Positions 41,925-51,600 of a stretch of DNA of 64,000 nucleotides are shown here, piece after piece (positions within the stretch are counted from its first letter, which is position 1; every line of letters begins with the position of its first letter). The stretch comes from Acuticoccus mangrovi (GTDB taxonomy: Bacteria; Pseudomonadota; Alphaproteobacteria; Rhizobiales; Amorphaceae): positions 1 through 64,000 of the forward strand of contig NZ_JAEKJA010000013.1 in assembly GCF_016411865.1 (NCBI RefSeq), in the 5' to 3' direction. Made by a program: the position numbers and the translations under genes. The notes under the pieces are model-generated. The model worked only from the letters and a program-made list of their open reading frames with translations. It ran no database searches and had not been told where the DNA came from.

Positions 41925-42518
41925 TTGCGTCAGCGTTTGATCCTCGTCGCGCCGGCGCAGCTACCGAGCGCGGCCCTCGCCGAGGCGATCGGCGGGGGCG
42001 ACGTCGCCGCCGTCGTCCTGCCGGCGGCGTCCGCTGAGACCGACGAGCTCGTCCGCGTCGCGCAGCAGGCTGGCGTCGCGGCCCTTCTCGGCTATGATTT
42101 CGAGAGCGGGGCCGCGCTGCCGTGGCCCGTGCAGCACGGTGCCGACGGCATCCACGCGAGCGGTGGCTTCGACGAATGCTACCGCGCGGTCGATACCCGC
42201 CCCGAGGGCGCGACGATCGGCGCATTGGCGCGCGACCGTCACGAGGCGATGACACTGGGCGACACGGGCGCAGACTATATCTGGTTCGGCGACGATGCCC
42301 GTCTCGACGAGGACGCTCTCGCCCTCGCATCGTGGTGGCAGGCGCTGTTCGAGGTGCCTGCCGTCATTGCCGGCCCGTGTGAGTGGAGTGCGATCGACCG
42401 GTTGATCGCGACGAAATCGGAGTTCATCGCCGTGAACGTGTTTCAGGGTTCGGTCGGGCCCGGCGAGCAGGTGGCCTACATCAATGCGCGCCTTCAGAAC
42501 GGTGTCGCCGCGTCGTGA
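41925..42518 (+). CDS. Thiamine-phosphate-synthase-like TIM-barrel protein
   Basis: A 197-residue protein of the ThiE/TenI fold. ATIGALARDRHEAMTLGDTG and ADYIWFGDDARLDEDA match the family's second half, but the pyrophosphate- and pyrimidine-binding residues of true ThiE are not evident, so catalysis is uncertain. The start is TTG at 41925, with AAGGCGAG in front. It follows fba by nine bases and overlaps the Sel1 gene by four (GTGA), an arrangement common behind class I aldolase in related bacteria. Confidence 0.75.
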   Translation: MRQRLILVAPAQLPSAALAEAIGGGDVAAVVLPAASAETDELVRVAQQAGVAALLGYDFESGAALPWPVQHGADGIHASGGFDECYRAVDTRPEGATIGALARDRHEAMTLGDTGADYIWFGDDARLDEDALALASWWQALFEVPAVIAGPCEWSAIDRLIATKSEFIAVNVFQGSVGPGEQVAYINARLQNGVAAS

Positions 42519-44830
42519 GGCGCGCGGGCGCGCTGGTCCTGTCACTTGCGATCGGCACCGGGGCGGCAGCGCAGGACGGCCCCGGGACGGGCGAGGTGCG
42601 TCCGCCGCTCACCGCGGAGACCACCACCCCGACCGCTGAAGCCACCCCATCGACCGCGCCGCCGGCCATCCGAGACGGCGTGGCGACGGACCCCTTGGCG
42701 AGCGTTCCGGAGGCTTCCCCCCGGGCGCCCGCGGACGATGTCGACGATCCCCCGGCGGCGGCTGCCGAAAGCGCCGAAGCCGCCGAGACCGAGCCCCCGT
42801 CGCCTCCGGCCGACGCGACCGAGGCGACGGAGGAGGCGGTTCCCCTCGCCCCGGCGCCAGGTACCGAAGGTCCGGCTCCTGCTTCATCGCCCACCGCGTC
42901 GCCCCCCACCGCCTCATCCCCCATCGGGGCGCCTGCCGACGAGAGCGCCGCTCCGGTGGAGGAGGGGGCGTCGCTTCCCTCGCCGGAGGCGGACGGGGCG
43001 GAGCATGAAGCGCCGGCGAGTGGCGAGCCGCCGGATGCGGACGCGCCCGCGCTGGCCCCCGTGCGCGTCGTCACGCCGGAGGAACCGCCGCTGCGGGACG
43101 TGACGCCCCGCGCCGACGACACGTCCGCCATCGACACGTCCACCACCGATACATCAGCCGGCGATACGTCCACCACCGGTGCGCCGGTGGAGCCGCTGCC
43201 GCCGGAGCCGTCCGCCGCATCGCCGGACGACATCGCGCCGCAGGCCGACGACACCGCTCCGGCAACGAACGCCGAGCGGCCACCGGTCGAGCCAGGCGCC
43301 TCGCCGATGCCGATGCCGACGCCGACGGAGAGTGAGGCCGAGCCGACGGAGGACGACGCCATCGGCGACCTCGCCGAACGCAACCGCGTCTCCGACTCCG
43401 AGCTGCCACAGCCCGTCCCCCCCGAGGCGCCACCTGCGACATCGGGCGACATCCCGGCCGAGGCCACCCCGCCTGCCATCGCCCCGCCCGCCATCATCCC
43501 GCCTGCCGATACGCCGCCCGTCGACGCCCCGGCGGGCGAAGGGGCGCCGGCCGAGCCCCCGATGCCGGTGCCGGATGCCGAAGCGCCGACGAGCGGCGTT
43601 CCGGCCGACGCCGCTTCCGACAAGCGTCCCGGCACGGTGCCCGAGGAGACCGGCGCGGCACCGGAGCCGCTCGAAAAGCCGCGAGCGGTGCCGCGGGACG
43701 AGCCGTCGGGCACGGCGGCACCCTCCGCACCGAGGGCGCCGAGCCGGCCGCCCCGCACGACCACCACCACCACGGTCATTCCGCCGCGCACCCCCGGGGC
43801 CGCCGACGATCTTCTCGGCCGGTCACGTCGCGACTTCCTGCCGATGCCGCTCAGCCGTCCGATGGTTCTGCCGCAGCAGGAAGCGCCCGGCGTGGTGGTG
43901 TCGGCCGCCCATACGGACGAGGGCGCGGTGGTGGACGTCGGACCCTCGGCGATCCCCCAGCCGATGCTCGACGCCGGCACGGGCACCGGCGAGACGCTGC
44001 GCCTCGCCCACTACGCCTTCGGCGCCTATCAGCGCGGTCTCTACAACACCGCCTTCAATGTGGCCCTGCGCGCCGCCGCCGAGGACGACGCCGATGCGGC
44101 CGCCCTCATCGGCCGCCTCTACGAGGAGGCGCTCGGGGTGCCGCAGGACTTCGAGAAGGCGGCCGGGTGGTACGCCATCGCCGCCGATCTCGGCAACGCC
44201 GGGGCCGAGAACCGCCTCGGTGCGATGATGCTCGCCGGGCGCGGCCTGCCGCAGGACGCCGGGCGCGCCGCCGACACCTTCGAGGCGGCCGCCGAGGCCG
44301 GCAGCGCCGGTGCCGCCCACAGCCTCGCCCTCATGTACATCAAGGGCGAGGGACGAAAGGTCGATCTCGACGCCGCCTTCAAATGGATGAAGCAGGCGGC
44401 CGAGGGCGGTATCAGCGCCGCCCAGTTCGCCCTCGCGGTGATGTACGAGGAGGGGCAGGGCACGCTGCCCGACGACGCCGAGGCGACGCGCTGGTATGGC
44501 CGGGCCGCGCGCGCCGGCGATCGATCGGCGGTGCTCCCCTACGCGATGCGCCTCTTCAACGGCGTCGGCGTCGTCCCGAACGAGGCCGTCGCCGCCCACT
44601 ATTTCGCCGAGGCGGCCCGCCGCGGCAATCCGGTGGCGATGAACCGCTATGCCCGCATCCTCGCCAACGGCCGCGGCGTCGCCGCCGACCCGGTCGAGGC
44701 GATCAAGTGGCACCTCATCGCCCGCGGCGCCGGCATCTCCGATCTCTTCCTCGACGGCTACATGGGTACCGCCGATGCCGACGTGGTGGCCGAGGCGCAG
44801 CGCCGCGCCGGCGCCTTCCGCGGCGGTTGA
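42515..44830 (+). CDS. Secreted Sel1-repeat protein with long disordered region
   Basis: A 771-residue exported protein. A signal peptide (VRRAGALVLSLAIGTGAAAQ) leads into about 450 residues of Pro, Ala, Glu, Asp and Thr with no folded domain. From about residue 490 to 765 come six or seven Sel1-like repeats (for example AAALIGRLYEEALGVPQDFE, AHSLALMYIKGEGRKVDLDA), which make an alpha-solenoid for protein contacts. The disordered arm may span the periplasm or peptidoglycan. The GTG at 42515 overlaps the ThiE-like stop. Function unknown. Confidence 0.85.
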   Translation: MRRAGALVLSLAIGTGAAAQDGPGTGEVRPPLTAETTTPTAEATPSTAPPAIRDGVATDPLASVPEASPRAPADDVDDPPAAAAESAEAAETEPPSPPADATEATEEAVPLAPAPGTEGPAPASSPTASPPTASSPIGAPADESAAPVEEGASLPSPEADGAEHEAPASGEPPDADAPALAPVRVVTPEEPPLRDVTPRADDTSAIDTSTTDTSAGDTSTTGAPVEPLPPEPSAASPDDIAPQADDTAPATNAERPPVEPGASPMPMPTPTESEAEPTEDDAIGDLAERNRVSDSELPQPVPPEAPPATSGDIPAEATPPAIAPPAIIPPADTPPVDAPAGEGAPAEPPMPVPDAEAPTSGVPADAASDKRPGTVPEETGAAPEPLEKPRAVPRDEPSGTAAPSAPRAPSRPPRTTTTTTVIPPRTPGAADDLLGRSRRDFLPMPLSRPMVLPQQEAPGVVVSAAHTDEGAVVDVGPSAIPQPMLDAGTGTGETLRLAHYAFGAYQRGLYNTAFNVALRAAAEDDADAAALIGRLYEEALGVPQDFEKAAGWYAIAADLGNAGAENRLGAMMLAGRGLPQDAGRAADTFEAAAEAGSAGAAHSLALMYIKGEGRKVDLDAAFKWMKQAAEGGISAAQFALAVMYEEGQGTLPDDAEATRWYGRAARAGDRSAVLPYAMRLFNGVGVVPNEAVAAHYFAEAARRGNPVAMNRYARILANGRGVAADPVEAIKWHLIARGAGISDLFLDGYMGTADADVVAEAQRRAGAFRGG

Positions 44831-44965
44831 GGCGGCTCGCGTCGGCGCAGAGGTTGCCCTTGGGCCGCCACTGTGTTTACCACGCCGCGGAACCCCGCCG
44901 GGGCGTGTTCTGCGTGCACGGAACCGGTCCCCGTTTCGTGACATGACAACCCTTAGAGACGAGCC

Positions 44966-45529
44966 ATGAAGATCAACGGCAACGAAATTCGCCCCGGCAA
45001 CGTGCTGGAGCACCAAGGCACGCTATGGGCGGCCGTGAAGGTGCAGCACGTGAAGCCGGGCAAGGGCGGCGCCTTCGCCCAGGTGGAGCTGAAGAACCTC
45101 CTCGACGGCCGCAAACTCAACGAGCGCTTCCGCTCCGCCGACACCGTCGAGCGCGTGCGCCTGGAACAGAAGGACTTCCAGTTCCTTTACGAGCAGGGCG
45201 ACGACCTCGTGTTCATGGACAACAACAGCTATGAGCAGATCGAGCTGTCGAAGGACTTCGTCGGCGAGCGCGCCGCCTTCCTGCAGGACGGCATGACCGT
45301 GACGCTGGAGATGTACGAGGAGAAGCCCATCGGCATCTCGCTGCCGCAGCACGTGACGCTGGAGATCGCCGAGGCCGACGCGGTGGTGAAGGGGCAGACC
45401 GCCTCCTCGAGCTACAAGCCGGCGGTACTCGAGAACGGCGTCAAGGTGATGGTTCCGCCCTTCATCGCGGCCGGCGAGAAGATCGTCGTCGACACCGAGG
45501 AAATCTCCTACGTCCGCCGGGCGGACTGA
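44966..45529 (+). CDS. efp: Translation elongation factor P
   Basis: A 187-residue EF-P with the KOW-like domain first and two OB domains behind. The modifiable lysine is in [11 protein letters not shown] (K33), the loop that enters the ribosome to help at polyproline stretches. The extremely proline-rich proteins of this window (Sel1 and FtsX-like) would be natural clients. It is followed after 45 bases by suhB. Confidence 0.96.
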   Translation: MKINGNEIRPGNVLEHQGTLWAAVKVQHVKPGKGGAFAQVELKNLLDGRKLNERFRSADTVERVRLEQKDFQFLYEQGDDLVFMDNNSYEQIELSKDFVGERAAFLQDGMTVTLEMYEEKPIGISLPQHVTLEIAEADAVVKGQTASSSYKPAVLENGVKVMVPPFIAAGEKIVVDTEEISYVRRAD

Positions 45530-45574
45530 TCGGAGCGCCATGATGACGATGCGCCACGTGCGCGGGGGTCGCTG

Positions 45575-46387
45575 ATGGCCCGTTCCGCACTCCTCAACGT
45601 GATGGTGGCGGCCGCCGAGAAGGCCGGCCGCAGCCTCGCCCGCGACTTCGGCGAGGTCGAGAACCTGCAGGTCTCGCGCAAGGGGCCGGCCGACTTCGTG
45701 TCGAAGGCCGACATGCGGGCCGAGGAGATCGTCTACAAGGAGCTCTCCAAGGCACGCCCGGGCTACTCCTTCCTGATGGAGGAGAGCGGCCTCACCAAGG
45801 GCGACGACGATCAGCACCGCTGGATCGTCGATCCGCTCGACGGCACCTCCAACTTCCTGCACGCGATCCCGATCTTCGCGGTGTCGATCGCGCTGGAGCG
45901 ACAGGGCGAGCTCGTCGCCGGGGTGGTCTACAATCCGGCGATGAACGAGCTCTACGTGGCCGAGCGCGGTCAGGGCGCCTTCCTCAACGACCGCCGCATG
46001 CGCGTCGCCGCCCGTGCCGATCTCGCCGACACGTTGATCGGCACCGGGCTGCCCTTCCTGGGCCACGGCAATCACGTCCGCGCCCTCGCCGAGCTGCAGC
46101 CGTTGATGGGCCGCGTCGCGGGCATCCGCCGGGCGGGCGCCGCCGCGCTCGACCTCGCCTTCGTCGCCGCCGGTCGGCTCGACGGCTTCTGGGAGCACGA
46201 GTTGAAGCCATGGGATATGGCCGCCGGCATCGTGCTGGTGCGCGAGGCGGGCGGCTTCGTCAGCGACGGCTCCGGCGGCGACAAGATGCTGTCGACGGGC
46301 ACCGTGGTCGCCGGCAACGAGACCGTGCAGCGGGCGCTGCTGAAGAACGTCAAGACCGTCGCCGACGGGCATCCCGTCGGCGCCTGA
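45575..46387 (+). CDS. suhB: Inositol monophosphatase family protein
   Basis: A 270-residue Mg-dependent phosphatase. Metal sites are Glu in LMEESGL, Asp/Asp in WIVDPLDGTSNF (near residue 85) and Asp in LKPWDMAAGIVLVREAGG (near 212). In many alphaproteobacteria it follows efp. Members hydrolyse inositol-1-phosphate and in enterobacteria SuhB also acts on rRNA transcription. Confidence 0.94.
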   Translation: MARSALLNVMVAAAEKAGRSLARDFGEVENLQVSRKGPADFVSKADMRAEEIVYKELSKARPGYSFLMEESGLTKGDDDQHRWIVDPLDGTSNFLHAIPIFAVSIALERQGELVAGVVYNPAMNELYVAERGQGAFLNDRRMRVAARADLADTLIGTGLPFLGHGNHVRALAELQPLMGRVAGIRRAGAAALDLAFVAAGRLDGFWEHELKPWDMAAGIVLVREAGGFVSDGSGGDKMLSTGTVVAGNETVQRALLKNVKTVADGHPVGA

Positions 46388-46416
46388 GCCCGCCGCTCGT
46401 CCGCGAGTTTCGGCCG

Positions 46417-46449
46417 AGGGCCGACGCGATCCTCGCACGCGTCGGCCCT
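46417..46449. terminator. Terminator between convergent suhB and pbpC
   Basis: AGGGCCGACGCG (46417-46428) pairs perfectly over 12 bases with CGCGTCGGCCCT (46438-46449) around a nine-base loop. It lies between the two stops and could serve both directions, though U-runs are short. Confidence 0.6.
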
Positions 46450-46484
46450 TCCGATCGGTCCGCCAAACCCGATCGGCGCCCCCG

Positions 46485-48557
46485 TCAGTTCACCGAGAAG
46501 GAAACGCGCTCCGACGCGCCGTCGTCGGTCACCACGGTCAGCGTGTGGTGGCCGGGGGTGACGTCGATCTGCGCGCTGCGGCGGTTGACGCGCACCGGCA
46601 GCGGCCGGCCGTCGAGGAGCCAGGTGTCGACGGCGCGGCCGAGCACGCGGGCGATGAGGGGATCGCGCCCGCCGTCGGCGCGAGTGAGGGCGATCGAGGC
46701 GTCGGCCGGCGGGAAGGCGATGGCGAGGTCCTGATCGGCCCGCACCGTCGCGTCGCCGCGCGGCGCGAAGCGCTGGAGCGGGGGCGGAAGGTCCGCCGTG
46801 GCGGTGGCGACGGGCGGCGGCGGCAGCGGGTGGAGGCCGATGCGGGCGAAGGCGTCGAACAGGATCGGCGCGGCGTCGGTCCACCCGGTGAGGGCGGCGA
46901 CGGGGGTCCCGTCGGGCCGCCCCACCCACACGGCGACGACGTGGCGGGCGTCGTAGCCGACGGCCCAGGCGTCGCGATAGCCGTAGGAGGTGCCGGTCTT
47001 ATAGGCGATCTCGTTGGGCCGCGCGTTCTTCGGCGGCCGCATGGTGGTGAGGATCGCCGAGACGGCCCGTGCGGCGCGCGGCTCCAGGAGACGGTTTGGG
47101 ATCGCGGGACGCTCCGCCGTCGCGTGGAGGGCGACCGGGCGCCCGTCGCGGGCGAGCGCCGTATAGAGGCCGGCGAGGTCGACGAGGCGGGTGCCGAAGC
47201 CGCCGAGGCCGATCGCGAGCGTCGGCCCGTAGCGCTCGGGAAGCGCGACGGTGGCGCCCGCCTCTTGTAGGCGCACCGCGAGCCGCACCGCGCCAAGCGA
47301 ATCGAGCAGCGCCACCGCCGGCACGTTGAGCGACTGCTTCAGCGCCTCCGCGGCGGTGACGAGGCCCTGGAACGTCTTGTCGAAATTCTCCGGCTGATAG
47401 CCCGCGAAGCTCTTGGGCCGGTCCTCCATCAGCGTACCCGGAGCGATGAGGCCGGCCTCGATGGCGAGCCCGTAGATGAACGGCTTCAGCGTGGACCCCG
47501 GCGAGCGCAGCGCCTCGGTCATGTCGACGTGGCCGGCGCGGCGGGCGTCGAGGAAGTTCGCCGAGCCCACCTCGGCGCGGATCTCGCCGGTCCTAAGGTC
47601 GGCGACGAGGATCGCGGCGGAGACGCGGGGGCCGATGTGGTCGACGCGGCTCGCGGCGAGCGTTTCGAGCTGGGCCTGCCAGCCGGCGTCGAGGGTGGTG
47701 GCGATCAGCCGCGCGTCGGGCGAGGCGGCGTGCAGCCGGCGGGCGAGGTGCGGGGCGAGGCGGGGCACCGGCCGACGGCGCGTCGGCACGGCCTCGCTCT
47801 TCGCCTCGCGGGCGTCGCGGGCGGAGATTACGCCGCGGCCGGCGAGGCGGTCGAGCACGCGGTCGCGCGCGGCGCGGGCGGCCTGCGGGTGCCGGTCGGG
47901 CCGCCGCGTTTCGGGCGACTGCGGCAGCGCTACGAGAAGCGCCGCCTGAGCGAGGGTGAGCCGCGCCGGCTCGCGCCCGAAATAGGCGAGGCTCGCCGCC
48001 CGCACCCCTTCGATGTTGCCGCCGTAGGGGGCGCCGTTGAGGTAGATTTCGAGGATCTCGTCCTTGCCGAGGCGGCGCTCCAGCTGGAGCGCGCGGACGG
48101 CCTCGCTCGCCTTGCGCCAGAAGGTGCGTTCTCGCGCTCCGGTGAGGAGGCGCACGGCCTGCATGGTGAGGGTGGAGGCGCCCGATACGATCTGCCCGGC
48201 GCCGAGCGCCTGCCCCGCCGCCCGCAGCGCCGCCCGCGGGTCGACGCCCGCATGGTCACGAAAACGCTGATCCTCGTAGGCGACGAGGAGATCGACGAAG
48301 CCGGGGTCCACCTCGTCGAGGCGCACGGGCAGGCGCCAGCGGCCGCCCTCGTCGGTGAAGGCGCGCAACAGCTCACCGTGGCGGTCGACGACCACGGTGG
48401 AGGGGGCCGGCACTTCGAGTGGAGGCGGGTAGCGCGTGTCGAGGATGGGCAGTGCCACCGCGCCCGCCGCGGCGAGGAGGGCGACCCCGGCGAGCGCCGC
48501 GAGCCCCGCCCGGAGCGGGCGGCGGTAGCGGCGGTGTCGGGGGGCGGGGTCGGTCAT
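46485..48557 (-). CDS. pbpC: Penicillin-binding protein 1C
   Basis: A 690-residue bifunctional peptidoglycan synthase. A transmembrane anchor is at about 17-37. The GT51 transglycosylase domain has AYEDQRFRDHAGVD (catalytic Glu) and QIVSGASTLTMQAVRLLTG near residue 115. The transpeptidase domain has SPGSTLKPFIYG (active Ser) near 335 and KTGTSYGYRDAWAVGYD near 510. A C-terminal PBP1C domain (about 600-690) follows. Its gene lies 101 bases behind the alpha-2-macroglobulin gene, the usual defence-and-repair pairing. The ATG at 48557 fits the domain start; the frame runs on upstream as a shadow. Confidence 0.95.
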   Translation of the reverse strand: MTDPAPRHRRYRRPLRAGLAALAGVALLAAAGAVALPILDTRYPPPLEVPAPSTVVVDRHGELLRAFTDEGGRWRLPVRLDEVDPGFVDLLVAYEDQRFRDHAGVDPRAALRAAGQALGAGQIVSGASTLTMQAVRLLTGARERTFWRKASEAVRALQLERRLGKDEILEIYLNGAPYGGNIEGVRAASLAYFGREPARLTLAQAALLVALPQSPETRRPDRHPQAARAARDRVLDRLAGRGVISARDAREAKSEAVPTRRRPVPRLAPHLARRLHAASPDARLIATTLDAGWQAQLETLAASRVDHIGPRVSAAILVADLRTGEIRAEVGSANFLDARRAGHVDMTEALRSPGSTLKPFIYGLAIEAGLIAPGTLMEDRPKSFAGYQPENFDKTFQGLVTAAEALKQSLNVPAVALLDSLGAVRLAVRLQEAGATVALPERYGPTLAIGLGGFGTRLVDLAGLYTALARDGRPVALHATAERPAIPNRLLEPRAARAVSAILTTMRPPKNARPNEIAYKTGTSYGYRDAWAVGYDARHVVAVWVGRPDGTPVAALTGWTDAAPILFDAFARIGLHPLPPPPVATATADLPPPLQRFAPRGDATVRADQDLAIAFPPADASIALTRADGGRDPLIARVLGRAVDTWLLDGRPLPVRVNRRSAQIDVTPGHHTLTVVTDDGASERVSFSVN

Positions 48558-48627
48558 CGCGGGGGTCACTCGCAGTGGTGGGCCGTTCTGGCGGATGGTC
48601 GCTTCGGAGCCTTCCGCCCGGAGAGCT

Positions 48628-48651
48628 GCCCCGGCGGCGGACCGCCGGGGC
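48628..48651 (-). promoter_or_regulatory. Intercistronic hairpin between the macroglobulin gene and pbpC
   Basis: GCCCCGGCGG and CCGCCGGGGC form a perfect 10-bp stem around a four-base loop, eight bases behind the macroglobulin stop. No U-run follows. It may tune the ratio of the two proteins. Confidence 0.5.
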
Positions 48652-48658
48652 GCGACGG

Positions 48659-51600
48659 TCAGCGCGTCGGCGTGACGGCGAGGAAGCCGGAGCCGGTGCG
48701 GGCGACATATTGGGGCTGGTACATGTCCGAGACCTCCGCCGCCGGCAGCGTGAAGGTTCCGGGCGTGATCGCCCGCACCATGTAGCTCACGGTGATCGGC
48801 TCGAACGTGTTGCCCTCCGACAGCGTCCAGGCCGCGGCGAACCGGTCGTCGCGGAACTCGGTGTACTCCGGCGCCTGTCCCACCGAGGCCATCGGCATCG
48901 CCGCGACGTCGTTGGCGCCGACGAGGCGAGGGTTCTCGATCTCGAAGCCCGCCGGCAATAGGTCGGTCAGCATGATGCGCATCGCCGGCTTCTCCGTCTT
49001 CTGCACGGTGAGGCGCACGACGAGGCGCGTGTTCTGAGCGACCTCGGAGGGGTCGACCTCGACCCCGTCGAGCCCGTGATAGGTGCGCGTGATGGTGAGG
49101 CCGCTCTCCGTCGCCGGCAGCGGCGTGAGCGGCGTGCCCGCCACGGTGGCCGCCACGGCGACGGTCTCCGTGCCGCTGTTGCCGATGGTGACGCCCGCAT
49201 CGAGCGCCGCCGCGTCGAGGGCGCGGTAGAGCGGGGCCTCGAGCGGTGCGCCGTCGAGCGTGACGCTTCCCGGCGCCGGCCGCGTCGCGTTGGCGCTGAG
49301 GAGGAGCCAGGCCGCCTCCTGGGTGGAGTAGGTGTCGTCGTCGCGCGCCTTGATGCCGTCGAGGAGGCCGGAGAGGCCGGCGACGGTGTCCTCGCCCACG
49401 CGGCTCTCGGCGGCGAGGGTCACGATGGCGGCGGCGTCGCGCAGCGGCGTGCCGTAGTCCATCAGCCCGGTGGGGGCGGGGGTGAAGGAGGCGTTCTGGA
49501 AGAGCCGGTCCGCCAGCGGCTGATCGCCGGAGAGGGCGAGCGAGGCGGCGAGCTGCGCGCGGGAGAGGCCGGTCGGGAAGTCGTCGAGCTTCTCCTCGGC
49601 GAAGTAGCGCAGGTCGCCGATGGCGGCCCGCCCGTTGCGGGCGAGCACGTAGGTCGCATAGGCGATCTCCGCGCCCCGCTGCCCGTCCACGTCGCCGATA
49701 TAGGAGAGGGTGGACTGGAGGCGGTTGAGGCCGTTCTCGAAGGCGATGCGGGGGACCTGGTAGCCGGCCTCGCGGGCGCGGGTCAGGAAGTCCATCACGT
49801 AGGCCGTCAGCCACATGTCGTAGCCCGGCGACCAGAGGCCGAAGCCGCCCGCCGCGCTCTGGAAGGCGACCACGCGCTCGATCGCCGTCTCGATGCGCGC
49901 CGGGATGTCGGCGTCGTTCCGAAGCCCCACCGAGGCGGCCACCTCGTTGAGGTAGAGGAGGGGGAGGGCGCGGCTCACGGTCTGCTCGGCGCAGCCATAG
50001 GGGAAGCGGTCGAGCATCATCACGAGGCCCGCGGTGTCGATCTCGCCGGAGCCGATCGACACGGTGGCGCTCGCCCCGGTGTCGTAGCCCTCGAGGAGGT
50101 CGGCGCCGAGGGTGGTGGTGTTGCCGGGGGCGAGGGCGACGCGGCGCTGCGCGCGCACCGGCGTCGCCGCCGGCCGCACCACGACGGTGTAGTCGGACGC
50201 GAGATCGATCCCGTCCGGCCCGGTGAGGTGGGCGACGATCGCGGCCTCGCCGGTGCCGGTCGCCGACAGCGGCATCTCGATGGAGGTGCGCTCGTCGGCG
50301 GCGAGGGTGAAGCGCTCGCTTTCGGGCTCCAGCGCGATCGGTCCGGCGGCGGTGACGGAGAGGGTGTAGTCGCCGGCGGGGCCGGAGACGTTGTGGAGGT
50401 CGAAGCGCATCCGCGTCGCGTCGCCCGGGGCGAGGAAGCGCGGCAGGCTGCCGGCGACCACCACCGGATCGCGCACCACCATGTCGGCGGCGGCGTTGCC
50501 GATCTGGCTCTTGTTCCAGGCGATCGCCATCACCCGCAGCGTGCCGTTGAAGGCCGGCACGTCGAAGGTGGCGTGGGCGGTGCCGTCGGCATCGGTCTCG
50601 ATGACGCCGGTGAAGAGCGACACGGGCTCCTCCGTCGGCGGCAGCGCGTCGGTGCCGGAGGCGATGCCGTCGCCGCCGGAGCGGATGCGGCCGCGCGGCG
50701 CGCCGCCGGCGTCGATGAGGTCGCCGTAGAGGTCGCGCAGCTCCACCGCCAGGCGGCGCTGGCCGAGATAATATTCGGTCGGGTCCGGCGCTTCGTAGCG
50801 GGTGAGGTTGAGGATGCCGACGTCGACCGCCGCGACGGTGAGGTGGGCCGTCTCGCCCGGCGCGAGCCCCGTCACGGTGACCGGCACCGAGACGGTCTGG
50901 CGGGGCGCCGTGACCTCCGGCACGTCGATGGCGACGTCGAGGCGCCGCTCGGCGGTGTCGATCGCGAGGTGGGCGATGCCGACGGCGCGCTGCGGCAGCG
51001 GCGGCCCGCCCGCGACGTCGGCGGGACGGAAGAGGGTCGCGGCGACGTAGGCCCCCGGCGCCCAGTCGGCGCGCACCGGAAGCGCCACCTCGGCGCCCTC
51101 GGCGGGCACGTCGAGGCTGGTCGAATAGCGCAGCGAGCCGGTAAGCACCGTCACCAGCGCCCGGCCGGCGTGGCGCGGCAGGATGCGCAGGTGCGCCGTC
51201 TCGCCGGCGGCGTAGCTCTCCTTGTCGAGATGGACCTCGAGCACGTCGGGCGTCTCGGCGCTCGAGGAGGTGCTGACCCAGCCGGAGGAGAACACCGTGG
51301 AGGTGGCGACGGCGCCGTTGTCGGTGTCCACCACCTCGAAGCGGTAGCGGCCCCAGGAGGTCGGGAAGGAGACCTTGGCCGGCGCGTCGGCGCCGACCGT
51401 GGCGGTGCCGCTCGCGACGCGCTCCAGCCGCTCCGTGGCGTCGTAGAACCACGAATTGTCGCGGCGATACCACTGGTAGCTGTGGACGATGCGGGTGAGC
51501 GTCCACTCGACTTCGGCGCCGGTGCGGGCGCGCGCGCCGTCGAGGGCGATGATGTTGAACGACGCCTCGGCGCCCTCGCGCACGCGGTCGTCGGCGAAGT

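Noticed and set aside
48558-51506. Upstream extension of pbpC giving a 1673-residue protein
   Set aside because: The extra part lies wholly within the macroglobulin gene in another frame and is low-complexity Arg/Pro; the PBP1C anchor and domain begin at 48557.
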